Assembly: GCA_037388505.1 (NCBI GenBank)
Contig: JARRKC010000006.1
Location: 40,989-104,988, forward strand
Direction: 5' to 3'
DNA from: JARRKC01 sp037388505
GTDB taxonomy: Bacteria > Acidobacteriota > UBA6911 > RPQK01 > JAPXNP01
DNA: 64,000 bases
The notes beneath the pieces are model-generated. The model had not been told where the DNA came from, ran no database searches, and was given only the letters and a program-made list of their open reading frames with translations. Shown piece after piece: positions 25,727 to 33,381 of the stretch. Both the position numbers and the translations under genes were made by a program. Numbering within the stretch: the first letter of the stretch is position 1; the number at the start of each line of letters is the position of its first letter.

Positions 25727-26716
25727 CTAGTACGTTTTGATCTCGCTCAGATTGAACCCCGACGTGTCGATGGGGACCTCGGGACTCGGATCGATCAGAG
25801 GGCTGAGTTCGGCATCGCTCACCGTCCTGCGGCGCTGAATCCAGATCCGGTGGCGCAGGGTCCCGGGCAGGTGCAGCAGATTCCAGCGGAGGTTCTTCTT
25901 CATTTCTTTACGGCGCTCCGGAAGGCGGGGTTGCCGAACCAGGTCGCGAAGCGAGCGCAGGAGAGTCGTCCGTTCATAGTTCTTGATCATCGCGCGAATG
26001 CTGTTGCGCTCACCGATCAACTCGCGCCAGGCCATCCCACGATTGTCGCGGGTCGAACGGCTGAACTTGTGATACACGACGGACTGTGGCGCAGTCACCA
26101 CGCGATGGCCCATGAGCCAGAAACGCCAGCATAGATCCACATCCTCGTGGTACATGTAAAAACCGACATCGTAGCCGCGGGCGGACAGGAAGGGCCCCCG
26201 CCGGACCAACGCCGCTCCTCCACACGCGAAAATCACGTCTTCCACTCGATCGTACTGGCCGCGATCCGGCTCGAACATCCCCCGGTCCCAGGTGTAGCCG
26301 AGGTAGTTCATGCCTCCGCCGACTCCGTTCAGGTAGTCGGGCTGATAGAACAGCCGCATCTTGGCGGCGACGCAGGCGATGCGCGGATCCGAGTCCGCGG
26401 TCCGGATGATCTCTTCGATGCAGTGGGGATCCATCCGTATGTCGGTATTCAGGAAGATCGTGTATTCGGTGGGAAAGCGAGCGACTCCGAGATTGGCGGC
26501 GCGCGCATAGCCGAGATTCTCGGATTGCGACCAGATGCGGACGCCGGGGAAGTGCTGCCTGACGTATTCGACGCTGCCGTCCTGCGAGGCGTTGTCGAGG
26601 AAGATGGGTTCGAAGTCCGTCGAGGTCTGAGCTTCGAGTGAGGTCAGCAACTCCGGGAGATCCGGCCGCCCGTTATAGTTGATCATCAGCAGAGTGGCAC
26701 GTTTCGGACTTGCCAT
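25727..26716 (-). CDS. GT2 glycosyltransferase, rhamnosyltransferase-like
   Basis: A 329-residue GT-A enzyme. LLMINYNGRPDLPELL opens the nucleotide-binding half; FLDNASQDGSVEYV, FLNTDIRMD (DXD-type) and GGAALVRRGPFL follow, and YMYHEDVDLCWRFW gives the HEDxDLCWR motif typical of rhamnosyltransferases that build O-antigen or exopolysaccharide. It has no membrane helix except possibly near the C-terminus. It stands 4 bases downstream of the DegT aminotransferase gene on the same strand, so amino-sugar synthesis and transfer are plausibly coupled. Confidence 0.88.
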   Translation of the reverse strand: MASPKRATLLMINYNGRPDLPELLTSLEAQTSTDFEPIFLDNASQDGSVEYVRQHFPGVRIWSQSENLGYARAANLGVARFPTEYTIFLNTDIRMDPHCIEEIIRTADSDPRIACVAAKMRLFYQPDYLNGVGGGMNYLGYTWDRGMFEPDRGQYDRVEDVIFACGGAALVRRGPFLSARGYDVGFYMYHEDVDLCWRFWLMGHRVVTAPQSVVYHKFSRSTRDNRGMAWRELIGERNSIRAMIKNYERTTLLRSLRDLVRQPRLPERRKEMKKNLRWNLLHLPGTLRHRIWIQRRRTVSDAELSPLIDPSPEVPIDTSGFNLSEIKTY

Positions 26717-26720
26717 GTGC

Positions 26721-27956
26721 CTACTGCCACCCGGCGGCTTTGGGCTGAGACTGGCGAAAGTCGTGGATCTTTGCGATGGTTTGGTCGATTTCGTCCATGC
26801 GCAGATTCGGGTGAAACGGGAGAGTTACGAGTTCCCGAGCCAGCCGCTCGGTGACGGGCAAGCTGACCCTTTTGCGTTGCCGATAGAACGGCTGCAGGTG
26901 AAGTGGGAAGTAGTGCACGCTGGTCGCGATGCCCGCGCTCTGAAGGTACTTGCGCAATGGTTCCTGGGACTCCGTCCGTATGGCATAGAGATGCCAGGCA
27001 CTCCGAACCTCCTCTCGTTCGACCGGCAGCTCCAGCCAGTCCAGTGAGGCCAGTCGGCTCGAGTATCGATCTGCCATTTTCCGCCGGACCTTCGCTGCCT
27101 GGGGCAGCTTGTCCAGCTGGACCAGACCGAGAGCCGCCGAGACATCGTTCATGATGTACTTGAATCCCAGCTCATTGATCTCGTAGTACCACTCGTATTT
27201 GGGAACCGGATTCTCCTCCGCGGAATCGGGGGCCCCGTCCAGCTCGGGTGTCGTCGTACGCTCGAAGGTGTTCTTGTTGATGCCCATCCAGCGCAGCCGC
27301 CTTGCGGTCTCGGCGAGCTCGTCGGAGTTCGTCGTGATCATGCCGCCGTCACCGGTGGAAAGATTCTTCAGGGCGTTGAAACTGAAGCAAGTGGCGACCG
27401 TCGGCTCGAGTCCTCCAATACGCTGGCCACGATAGCGGGCTCCACAAGCGTGGGCCGCATCCTCAACGACGAGCAGGCCATGCCTCGAGGCAATCTCCCA
27501 GATCTCGTCCATGCGGCAGGGGTGACCACCGTAATGCACAGGAATGACCGCCCGGCTGCGCGAAGAAATCTTCGCAGCCAGATCCGCAGGATCCATCCCG
27601 CGAGTTTGGAGGTCGACATCGACGAACGTGACGTCGCACCCGCAATAGACCGCAGCATGGGCGGTCGAGGCAAACGTCAAGGACGGCACCAGGACTTCGT
27701 CTCCCGGCCCCAGACCGAGGCCCAACAAAGTCAGGTGCAAGGCAGCCGTGCAGCTCGTTACCGAGACGGCGTAGCGGGCTCCGACAAACTCGGCAAAGCG
27801 CTCCTCGAACCTGGCAGCCCGGGGGCCGGGTCCTATCCAACCACTCTTGAAGACGTCGGCCAGAGCCTCGAGTTCCTCGGCGCCGAACCCGGGTCTAAAT
27901 CCGGGAATGCCTTTCACCACCGCGTAAGGATATCGACATCCGATCAACTCGAGCAA
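26721..27956 (-). CDS. DegT/DnrJ/EryC1/StrS-family sugar aminotransferase
   Basis: A 411-residue PLP enzyme. SCTAALHLTLLGLGLGPGDEV (aa about 70-90, read in parts), PVHYGGHPCRMDEI, VVEDAAHACGARY and SFNALKNLSTGDGGM (Schiff-base lysine in NALKN) are the family motifs, and the C-terminal TSVHYFPLHLQPFYR is typical. It should add an amino group to an NDP-keto-sugar for lipopolysaccharide or glycan synthesis. The start is uncertain: TTG 27956 gives the longest form, and an in-frame GTG about 16 codons later is possible. Confidence 0.9.
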   Translation of the reverse strand: MLELIGCRYPYAVVKGIPGFRPGFGAEELEALADVFKSGWIGPGPRAARFEERFAEFVGARYAVSVTSCTAALHLTLLGLGLGPGDEVLVPSLTFASTAHAAVYCGCDVTFVDVDLQTRGMDPADLAAKISSRSRAVIPVHYGGHPCRMDEIWEIASRHGLLVVEDAAHACGARYRGQRIGGLEPTVATCFSFNALKNLSTGDGGMITTNSDELAETARRLRWMGINKNTFERTTTPELDGAPDSAEENPVPKYEWYYEINELGFKYIMNDVSAALGLVQLDKLPQAAKVRRKMADRYSSRLASLDWLELPVEREEVRSAWHLYAIRTESQEPLRKYLQSAGIATSVHYFPLHLQPFYRQRKRVSLPVTERLARELVTLPFHPNLRMDEIDQTIAKIHDFRQSQPKAAGWQ

Positions 27957-28034
27957 GCCGGACTCGCGACCGGACCGACTTGGTGCTATGGTGGCTCGAC
28001 GATCGAGGAAACCAGATTGAACGAAGGTACCTAT

Positions 28035-29036
28035 ATGTCCAGCGATCTATGGCTCGATCGGCCCGACGGGGCCGATCTCATTCGAGAGCGTCTCGAGCGG
28101 GATCGATTGTCTTCGGACGAGGCTCGACGGCTGCGACACTTTTTCGAGAAGGGTTATCTCCACCTCCGACTCTCGGAGCCGGCCGCCCTGTTCGAGCGTC
28201 TTCTGGCAGACGTCGACGGCTTCTGGAAATCTCGTCCGAGTGACATTGCCTATCGGTTCGTCGGCGACCCGACGTCACTGGCCGACGCAAGCGAGAGGCG
28301 TGAGAGGATGGCGCCGTGCGTCTTGCTGAACCTGCACGGCCACTCCGAGGCCGCCCGCGGTCTATACCTTCATCCGGAGATCTTCAGCTGGGTGGAGCTG
28401 ATCTTCGATCGAAAAGCCCTGGCGTTCGAGTCCTCGTTTACTGAATTCGGCCGAAGTGAAGCGCCCTACCGAGACGGCGTTTACATCGAGACGAGCCCGG
28501 CTTCCCATCTGCTGACGGCGTGGATTGCTCTCGAGGACATCGAGATGGAAGCCGGACCACTTTACGTCGTCTCAGGATCTCACCGCCTCCCGCTGTTCGA
28601 GTTCGAGCCCGGCCGATTCAGGATTCGCGACGGTGAGGACCATCTGCCTGCCCGGCGCTTCGTGGCGGCCGGTGCGGACCGGCAAGGGCTGCCCGAAGAG
28701 GATCTGACGCTGAGGAGAGGGGAAGTCGTGATCTGGCATCCGGCCCTTGTACATGGAGCCCGGCGCATTCTGAAACCGTGGGTGACACGGCGTAGTTTCA
28801 TGGTGAGATTCACGACTCTGGGAAGCATGAGCAGCTGCAAGGCCTCCTTCTGGAAGGAGGTTCGCGGCCGACACTGGAAGCGGGAGAAGCGTCTCTACTG
28901 GAATGAAACCGAGAGGCTTCTCGAGGGAAACGGCTGTGCAGGATTCGACGATCCTCTGCGCGGCCTGCACCCGCGCGGCCTCACCCTCTGGGAGAAGATC
29001 AGGAAGAATTTGAGATTGGGGGATTTAAGGGATTGA
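28035..29036 (+). CDS. phytanoyl-CoA dioxygenase (PhyH)-like protein with altered iron site
   Basis: A 333-residue protein. TAWIALEDIEMEAGPLYVVSGSHRLP (161-186, in parts) is the PhyH signature, and the distal iron ligand region WHPALVHGARR contains H240. The usual HxD of the facial triad aligns with Y145-R146-D147, so the first histidine appears lost. The family hydroxylates substrates with Fe(II) and 2-oxoglutarate; here catalysis is in doubt. ATG 28035 has GAAGG 8 bases upstream; the longer frame to 27450 lies antisense to the aminotransferase. The last codons (GDLRD) lie inside a repeat array. Confidence 0.75.
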   Translation: MSSDLWLDRPDGADLIRERLERDRLSSDEARRLRHFFEKGYLHLRLSEPAALFERLLADVDGFWKSRPSDIAYRFVGDPTSLADASERRERMAPCVLLNLHGHSEAARGLYLHPEIFSWVELIFDRKALAFESSFTEFGRSEAPYRDGVYIETSPASHLLTAWIALEDIEMEAGPLYVVSGSHRLPLFEFEPGRFRIRDGEDHLPARRFVAAGADRQGLPEEDLTLRRGEVVIWHPALVHGARRILKPWVTRRSFMVRFTTLGSMSSCKASFWKEVRGRHWKREKRLYWNETERLLEGNGCAGFDDPLRGLHPRGLTLWEKIRKNLRLGDLRD

Positions 29037-29062
29037 GGGATTGAGGGATTAAGGGATTGAGG
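29011..29062. repeat. left arm of inverted 8-bp repeat array (GGGATTGA units)
   Basis: Units of GGGATTGA and GGGATTAA repeat with 8-bp period across the end of the PhyH-like gene; its stop codon (29034-29036) is part of the array. Complementary units make up the right arm at 29181-29266. Confidence 0.65.
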
Positions 29063-29180
29063 CACTTAAGCGATCTGGGGGTTCGGGGGATCGAGAGTTG
29101 CCGAGTTGGGCAGAGATGAGTGATCCTCGATTTGCGAGCTGGCAGAGATCAAACGCCGCATGATCCTGTCTCCCCCACCC

Positions 29181-29266
29181 CTTAGATCCTTAGATCCTTA
29201 AATCCTCAAAATCCCCGAATCCCTTAATCCCCGAATCCCTTAATCCCTTAATCCCTCAATCCCTCC
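29181..29266. repeat. right arm of inverted 8-bp repeat array (TTAATCCC units)
   Basis: Units TTAATCCC, GAATCCCT and TCAATCCC, the reverse complement of the left arm at 29011-29062, run into the 3' end of the acyltransferase gene, whose stop lies at 29248-29250. The two arms could pair over an intervening stretch of about 120 bases. Confidence 0.65.
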
Positions 29267-30174
29267 TTCCGTTCTGCGAAGAATTGGTCCAGCGCGTCCC
29301 ATTGAAGCCAGATTCCCGGTTGCAGTCGAAGGCGCTCTTCCAGCCGGGTGACCAGACATTGGGTAACCTCCTCAGGGGTAGACATCTTCTCCAGTTCGTT
29401 CGTGATGTCCTTGAGGAGAAACCGGTACTTTCCGTTCTCGCTGTGGTGTGAGCTCCAGAGCACGACCGATGGGCGGGCGTCCAGATAGAGTTTCGTGAAC
29501 CCCAACGGGAAGACACAGGAGCGCCCGAAGAACCGTGCGGTGACAGTACGACCTACCAGCGACGGAACAACGTCGATCGCCATCATGAGTGTCTCATGAT
29601 CGCGCAAGAGGCGTCGAAGAGCGAAATAACTGACCCTGCCCGCATAGCGCACCGTTCGGCCGGAAGCACGCTCGAGCTTGGAGACGCGCTTGTTTCCGAA
29701 GCGAACCCACGCCTGAGGATTCAACGGGATGTCTTCCAGCGACCGGAAGATCAGATTCATCTCGAAGCCGAGGCGCCCGACCAGAGCCAGGAAGATCCCC
29801 GGGTTTCCCATGTGGCCGGTATACAGGAGGACACCGCGCCGCCGCTGACAGGCTTCGCGAAGCACCTCGAGTTCTTCAGTCTCGACCAGCGACTGGAGAA
29901 ACGGAAGAGGGCGGTCGAACCAGTAGCTCTCCATCTCATCCCGCGCCTGAACCTGGAAGCTTTCGAGCGCCAGCCGGTTCAACTCCGCCGGGGGTTTTTC
30001 AGGAAATGCCAGCGCCAGGTTCTCGACAGCCCGTTCCCGGGACACTCTCCGCAGCTGGAATCGAATCCGCGCGCGGAGGTCCGACAGCCGATGAGCCAGC
30101 GGGACCGGAAATCGGGCAAGTGCAGGCAGGATGAAACCGTAGTCACAGTTGCCAAACATCCGTCCCCAGTTCAT
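29248..30174 (-). CDS. lipid-A-type lysophospholipid acyltransferase (LpxL/HtrB-like), catalytic acid not apparent
   Basis: A 308-residue protein of the Lip_A_acyltransferase family: NLALAFPEKPPAE near residue 52, RRGVLLYTGHMGNPGIF (113-128), MMAIDVVPS and PGIWLQWDALDQFF at the C-terminus. In active members a histidine is followed four residues later by Asp or Glu (HX4D/E). Here H121 is followed by MGNP and then G126, so the acid is missing. It may have shifted function or be inactive. It would act at the inner membrane on glycolipids. ATG 30174 lies 12 bases after the Wzt-like stop. Its C-terminus EGLRD is encoded by the repeat arm. Confidence 0.75.
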   Translation of the reverse strand: MNWGRMFGNCDYGFILPALARFPVPLAHRLSDLRARIRFQLRRVSRERAVENLALAFPEKPPAELNRLALESFQVQARDEMESYWFDRPLPFLQSLVETEELEVLREACQRRRGVLLYTGHMGNPGIFLALVGRLGFEMNLIFRSLEDIPLNPQAWVRFGNKRVSKLERASGRTVRYAGRVSYFALRRLLRDHETLMMAIDVVPSLVGRTVTARFFGRSCVFPLGFTKLYLDARPSVVLWSSHHSENGKYRFLLKDITNELEKMSTPEEVTQCLVTRLEERLRLQPGIWLQWDALDQFFAERKEGLRD

Positions 30175-30186
30175 CTGATCGGGTCC

Positions 30187-31374
30187 TTACCAACGCCAGG
30201 TATGAGGAAGACGGACCAGTCCCACGTCAGGGCCGGAATCGGAAATGGTGAAGCAAGCGGCTTTCTCCAAGATATCGTAGGACTGGAGATAGGCTTGATC
30301 GGTCGCATAGAGATGAAAATGATAACGGCCGGACAACAGAGGACAGTGTTCGAACACGGCGGTCGCTGTGAAACAGCCGTCGGACAGATGCCGGAGCTCG
30401 AAACCGTCCATCGATGTAGACGTCGTATAAACGACGACTTCATCGTTCCGGACGATCGACAGCCCGAGTGCCGGCACTCCGATGAAGGCGTTCGTAAAAC
30501 GCCCCACGATCCGAAGACAGAGGGTGTCCCCGGAACGAAACTGGTCCTGCGGACGTCCATCCTCCCCGGTCAGCTCCACCCGTTCGACCCAGCACACCTG
30601 GGTTGGACTCGTCTGCCCGGGTCTATGGGAGGTAGAAGTCGGGGGCGGGGCCTCTCGAGTAAATGCATTGTAGGCCTCCACGACTTCACTGGCCGGCCCG
30701 ATCGCCATCGGTCGCCCTCTGTGCAGCCAGAGCGCCCGGCCACAGAGTGTTCGTACCTGGTAGAGATTGTGGGAGCAAAACAGAATCGTCTTACCCTCCT
30801 TTTTGAAGCCCAAAATGCGGTCGGTGCACTTCTTCTGAAACCGCTGGTCTCCCACCGCCAGTGCTTCATCGATGATCAATACGGCGAAGTCGAAGCCGGT
30901 CGCGACCGCAAATCCGAGCCGCACGTACATTCCGGACGAATAGGTCTTGACCGGCTGGTCGATGAACTCCTCCAGTTCACTGAAGGCGATGATCTCTTCC
31001 TCCCGCTCCCGGACTTCCTCACGGGCCAGGCCCATGACCGCTCCCGTGAAGTAGATGTTCTCCCTGCCCGTGAAGTCCAGATGAAAACCCACGCCAAGTT
31101 CAAGCAAGGCGGCGACGTTTCCTTCTACGCGGACTTCGCCCTGATTCGGTACCGCCGTTCCGGTAAGAATCTTCAAAAGGGTGCTCTTCCCCGCTCCGTT
31201 GTCGCCTACGACACCGAATGACTCGCCCTGCCGGATCTCGAAGCTCACATCTTCGAGCGCCCGGATGAGGGTCTGGGGAGGTCGCCCCAGGACCAGCCCC
31301 TTCAGCAGGGCACGCGGTCCGTGGTAATGACGATAAAGCTTGGTGAGATTTGAAACTGATACCGAGGTATACAT
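30187..31374 (-). CDS. polysaccharide-export ABC ATPase, Wzt/TagH-like, with C-terminal glycan-recognition domain
   Basis: A 395-residue ATPase. The N-terminal 240 residues carry GVVGDNGAGKSTLLKIL (Walker A), TYSSGMYVRLGFAVA (signature, typical YSSGM of polysaccharide exporters), VLIIDEALAVGDQRF (Walker B) and FCSHN. Residues about 270-395 form a beta-rich Wzt-C-like domain that in O-antigen exporters recognises the modified glycan end. The matching Wzm-type permease is not in this window. ATG 31374 is preferred to an upstream in-frame TTG at 31392. The acyltransferase gene follows closely. Confidence 0.85.
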   Translation of the reverse strand: MYTSVSVSNLTKLYRHYHGPRALLKGLVLGRPPQTLIRALEDVSFEIRQGESFGVVGDNGAGKSTLLKILTGTAVPNQGEVRVEGNVAALLELGVGFHLDFTGRENIYFTGAVMGLAREEVREREEEIIAFSELEEFIDQPVKTYSSGMYVRLGFAVATGFDFAVLIIDEALAVGDQRFQKKCTDRILGFKKEGKTILFCSHNLYQVRTLCGRALWLHRGRPMAIGPASEVVEAYNAFTREAPPPTSTSHRPGQTSPTQVCWVERVELTGEDGRPQDQFRSGDTLCLRIVGRFTNAFIGVPALGLSIVRNDEVVVYTTSTSMDGFELRHLSDGCFTATAVFEHCPLLSGRYHFHLYATDQAYLQSYDILEKAACFTISDSGPDVGLVRLPHTWRW

Positions 31375-31426
31375 CGAAACTCGAGCGCTCAAAGCTTAGC
31401 ACAGCGTCCAGGCCGCGCGCCGAAGG

Positions 31427-32932
31427 CTATTCTCCACTGTGCGACAGGACGCTCCGCTTCCGGCTGTACGAAAAGTAGATGACCAGTCCGATAGCCAGCC
31501 AGACGAAGAAACGGATCCAGTTCTCGACCGTCAGGCTCGCCATCAGCACGAAACAAGCACCGACGGACAGGATCGGCAGCAAGGGCACCAACGGCACGCG
31601 GAATCCCCGGGGACGATCGGGCTGAGTCCTGCGCAGGATGAGTACGGCCAGTGAGACGACGGTAAATGCGAACAAGGTACCGATGTTGGAGAGGTCGGCC
31701 AGCGTCCCGATGTCAAAGATGCCGGCCGGGACGGCGACGGCAATTCCTGCTACCCAGGTTGCTACGTGCGGGGTCCGGAACCGCACATGGACGCGGGAGA
31801 ACGACTTTGGCAACAGGCCATCCCTCGACATGGCGAACCAGATCCGGGCCTGACCGAGTTGATAGACGAGCAGTGATGAAATCATACCCATCAGGGCGCC
31901 GATCGTGACCCATCGCTGCAGATTGTCCAGACCGATGTTGCGCAGCGCTGTGGCTACCGGAGCGGCGTCACCTCTGAAGATCGAGTAGGGCTGAATCCCC
32001 GTCAACACGACCGCGACGGCGACGTAGAGAACCGCGCAGACGAGCAGCGAGATCATGATGCCCAACGGCAGGTCCCTCTTTGGGTTCTTGCACTCCTCGG
32101 CAGCCGTCGAAACGGAATCAAATCCGATATAGCTGAAGAAGACGATGGCGCCTCCGGTCAGTACTCCCTGCCAGCCATTGGGCATGAACGGCGTCCAATT
32201 GGACGGGTGAACATACTTGGAGGCGAAGAAGATGAAGACGAAGATCGCGGTCAGCTTGACGAGCACGAAGATGCTGTTGGCGCCGGCCGATTCACGGATC
32301 CCGACGACCAGAAGGATCGTCAAAAGCATGACTACGATGAATCCTGGCAGGTTGAAATGCAGCGCCCAGCCGGCGGCCGGAGAGTAGGCTGGACTGCTCA
32401 GGGCGGCCGGTAGATGGATCCCGAGGCTCTCGAGCAGACTGTGTATGTAGGCGGAGAAGCCCACGGCGACCGCCATGTTCGAGACGGCGTATTCGAGGAT
32501 CAGGTCCCATCCGATGATCCATGCGATCAGCTCTCCGAGGGTTGCATAGGTAAAGGTGTAGGCGCTTCCGGCGATCGGGATCATCGAAGCCAATTCGGCG
32601 TAGCAGAGACCGGCGAACCCGCAGACGACCGCAACCAGGAAGAAAGAGAGCGCGATCGCGGGTCCGGCGCCCGGCCGCCCGACGACTCCGCTGGCCTGGC
32701 TGCCGTGTAACAAAACGTCCAGGAGAGGTGCTTTGAGCATCGAAGGGAACTGAACCTCTTCTCCGGCCGCCGCTGTGCCGGTCAGCACGAAGATGCCCGT
32801 GCCGATGATCGCCCCGATCCCCAAAGCTGTGAGACTGATCCAACCCAGTGTCTTCTTGAGGCGGTTCTCTTGTCTTTCGGCCTCTGCCAACAGGCGGTCG
32901 ATACTCTTTACCCGGAACAGATGAGTTGCCAT
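31427..32932 (-). CDS. APC-family amino acid permease (CAT-like)
   Basis: A 501-residue inner-membrane protein with about 12-14 helices. LGIGAIIGTGIFVLTG is the unwound-helix substrate motif of APC transporters; CYAELASMIPIAGSAYTFTYATLGEL and FFSYIGFDSVSTAAEECKNPKRDLP (read in parts) are characteristic of the cationic amino acid transporter branch. It imports amino acids with protons or by exchange. The gene stands alone: 34 bases separate it from the end of the Wzt-like start region, and 144 bases from the DUF2007 gene. Confidence 0.92.
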   Translation of the reverse strand: MATHLFRVKSIDRLLAEAERQENRLKKTLGWISLTALGIGAIIGTGIFVLTGTAAAGEEVQFPSMLKAPLLDVLLHGSQASGVVGRPGAGPAIALSFFLVAVVCGFAGLCYAELASMIPIAGSAYTFTYATLGELIAWIIGWDLILEYAVSNMAVAVGFSAYIHSLLESLGIHLPAALSSPAYSPAAGWALHFNLPGFIVVMLLTILLVVGIRESAGANSIFVLVKLTAIFVFIFFASKYVHPSNWTPFMPNGWQGVLTGGAIVFFSYIGFDSVSTAAEECKNPKRDLPLGIMISLLVCAVLYVAVAVVLTGIQPYSIFRGDAAPVATALRNIGLDNLQRWVTIGALMGMISSLLVYQLGQARIWFAMSRDGLLPKSFSRVHVRFRTPHVATWVAGIAVAVPAGIFDIGTLADLSNIGTLFAFTVVSLAVLILRRTQPDRPRGFRVPLVPLLPILSVGACFVLMASLTVENWIRFFVWLAIGLVIYFSYSRKRSVLSHSGE

Positions 32933-33076
32933 CGGCTCGCTTCTTCCCCTCTCTCTGCCTGTACGACCGGTCGGCGTTCAACCGCTTGCGGCGGTCTCAT
33001 CTGCCCTCAGGGCGGTCGTTGGTTCACGGCAGGTGCAAGGCTACCGGATTCGAGTGAGGAAGGGAATCGGTCAATC

Positions 33077-33328
33077 TCAGGCTCCCTCATCCGGGTCCTG
33101 ATCGGAAGGTACCTGGAACAGACACGTCAACAGCCGCTTCACCTCAGGAAGGTCTTCGTCCGGGACCCAGAGGGAAGCTCCCTGAGGAGTAGCACCGGTA
33201 TGGCCAGGACCAAAGATGCCGAGATCCTCGCTGCGTACGATGTAGGGGATACCGTATTGATCCAGAGCGTGGCCGATGGCTTCCGCTTCGAGCCGGGAAT
33301 TGAAGTGCCCTACCTTCCTGAATTCCAT
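33077..33328 (-). CDS. DUF2007 putative signal-transducing protein
   Basis: An 83-residue protein that opens FRKVGHFNSRLEAEAIGHALDQYGIPYIV, the family pattern where a short ferredoxin-like fold overlaps sequence and ligand positions (compare VYTTSNPVEAELIRSLLEANGI). It ends with VPDEDLPEVKRLL. DUF2007 proteins are small cytoplasmic proteins of unknown ligand. The gene is isolated between the permease and the trehalose operon. Confidence 0.8.
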   Translation of the reverse strand: MEFRKVGHFNSRLEAEAIGHALDQYGIPYIVRSEDLGIFGPGHTGATPQGASLWVPDEDLPEVKRLLTCLFQVPSDQDPDEGA

Positions 33329-33381
33329 TCACATCATTGTAAGTCGGAGGATGCGTCGATGCCGGAGAACCGCAGGGCGGA

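Noticed and set aside
27450..28034. N-terminal extension of the PhyH-like gene
   Set aside because: It lies antisense to the DegT aminotransferase and shows no family similarity.
29011..29266. CRISPR array
   Set aside because: Repeat units are only 8 bp with no spacers, and no cas genes are present.
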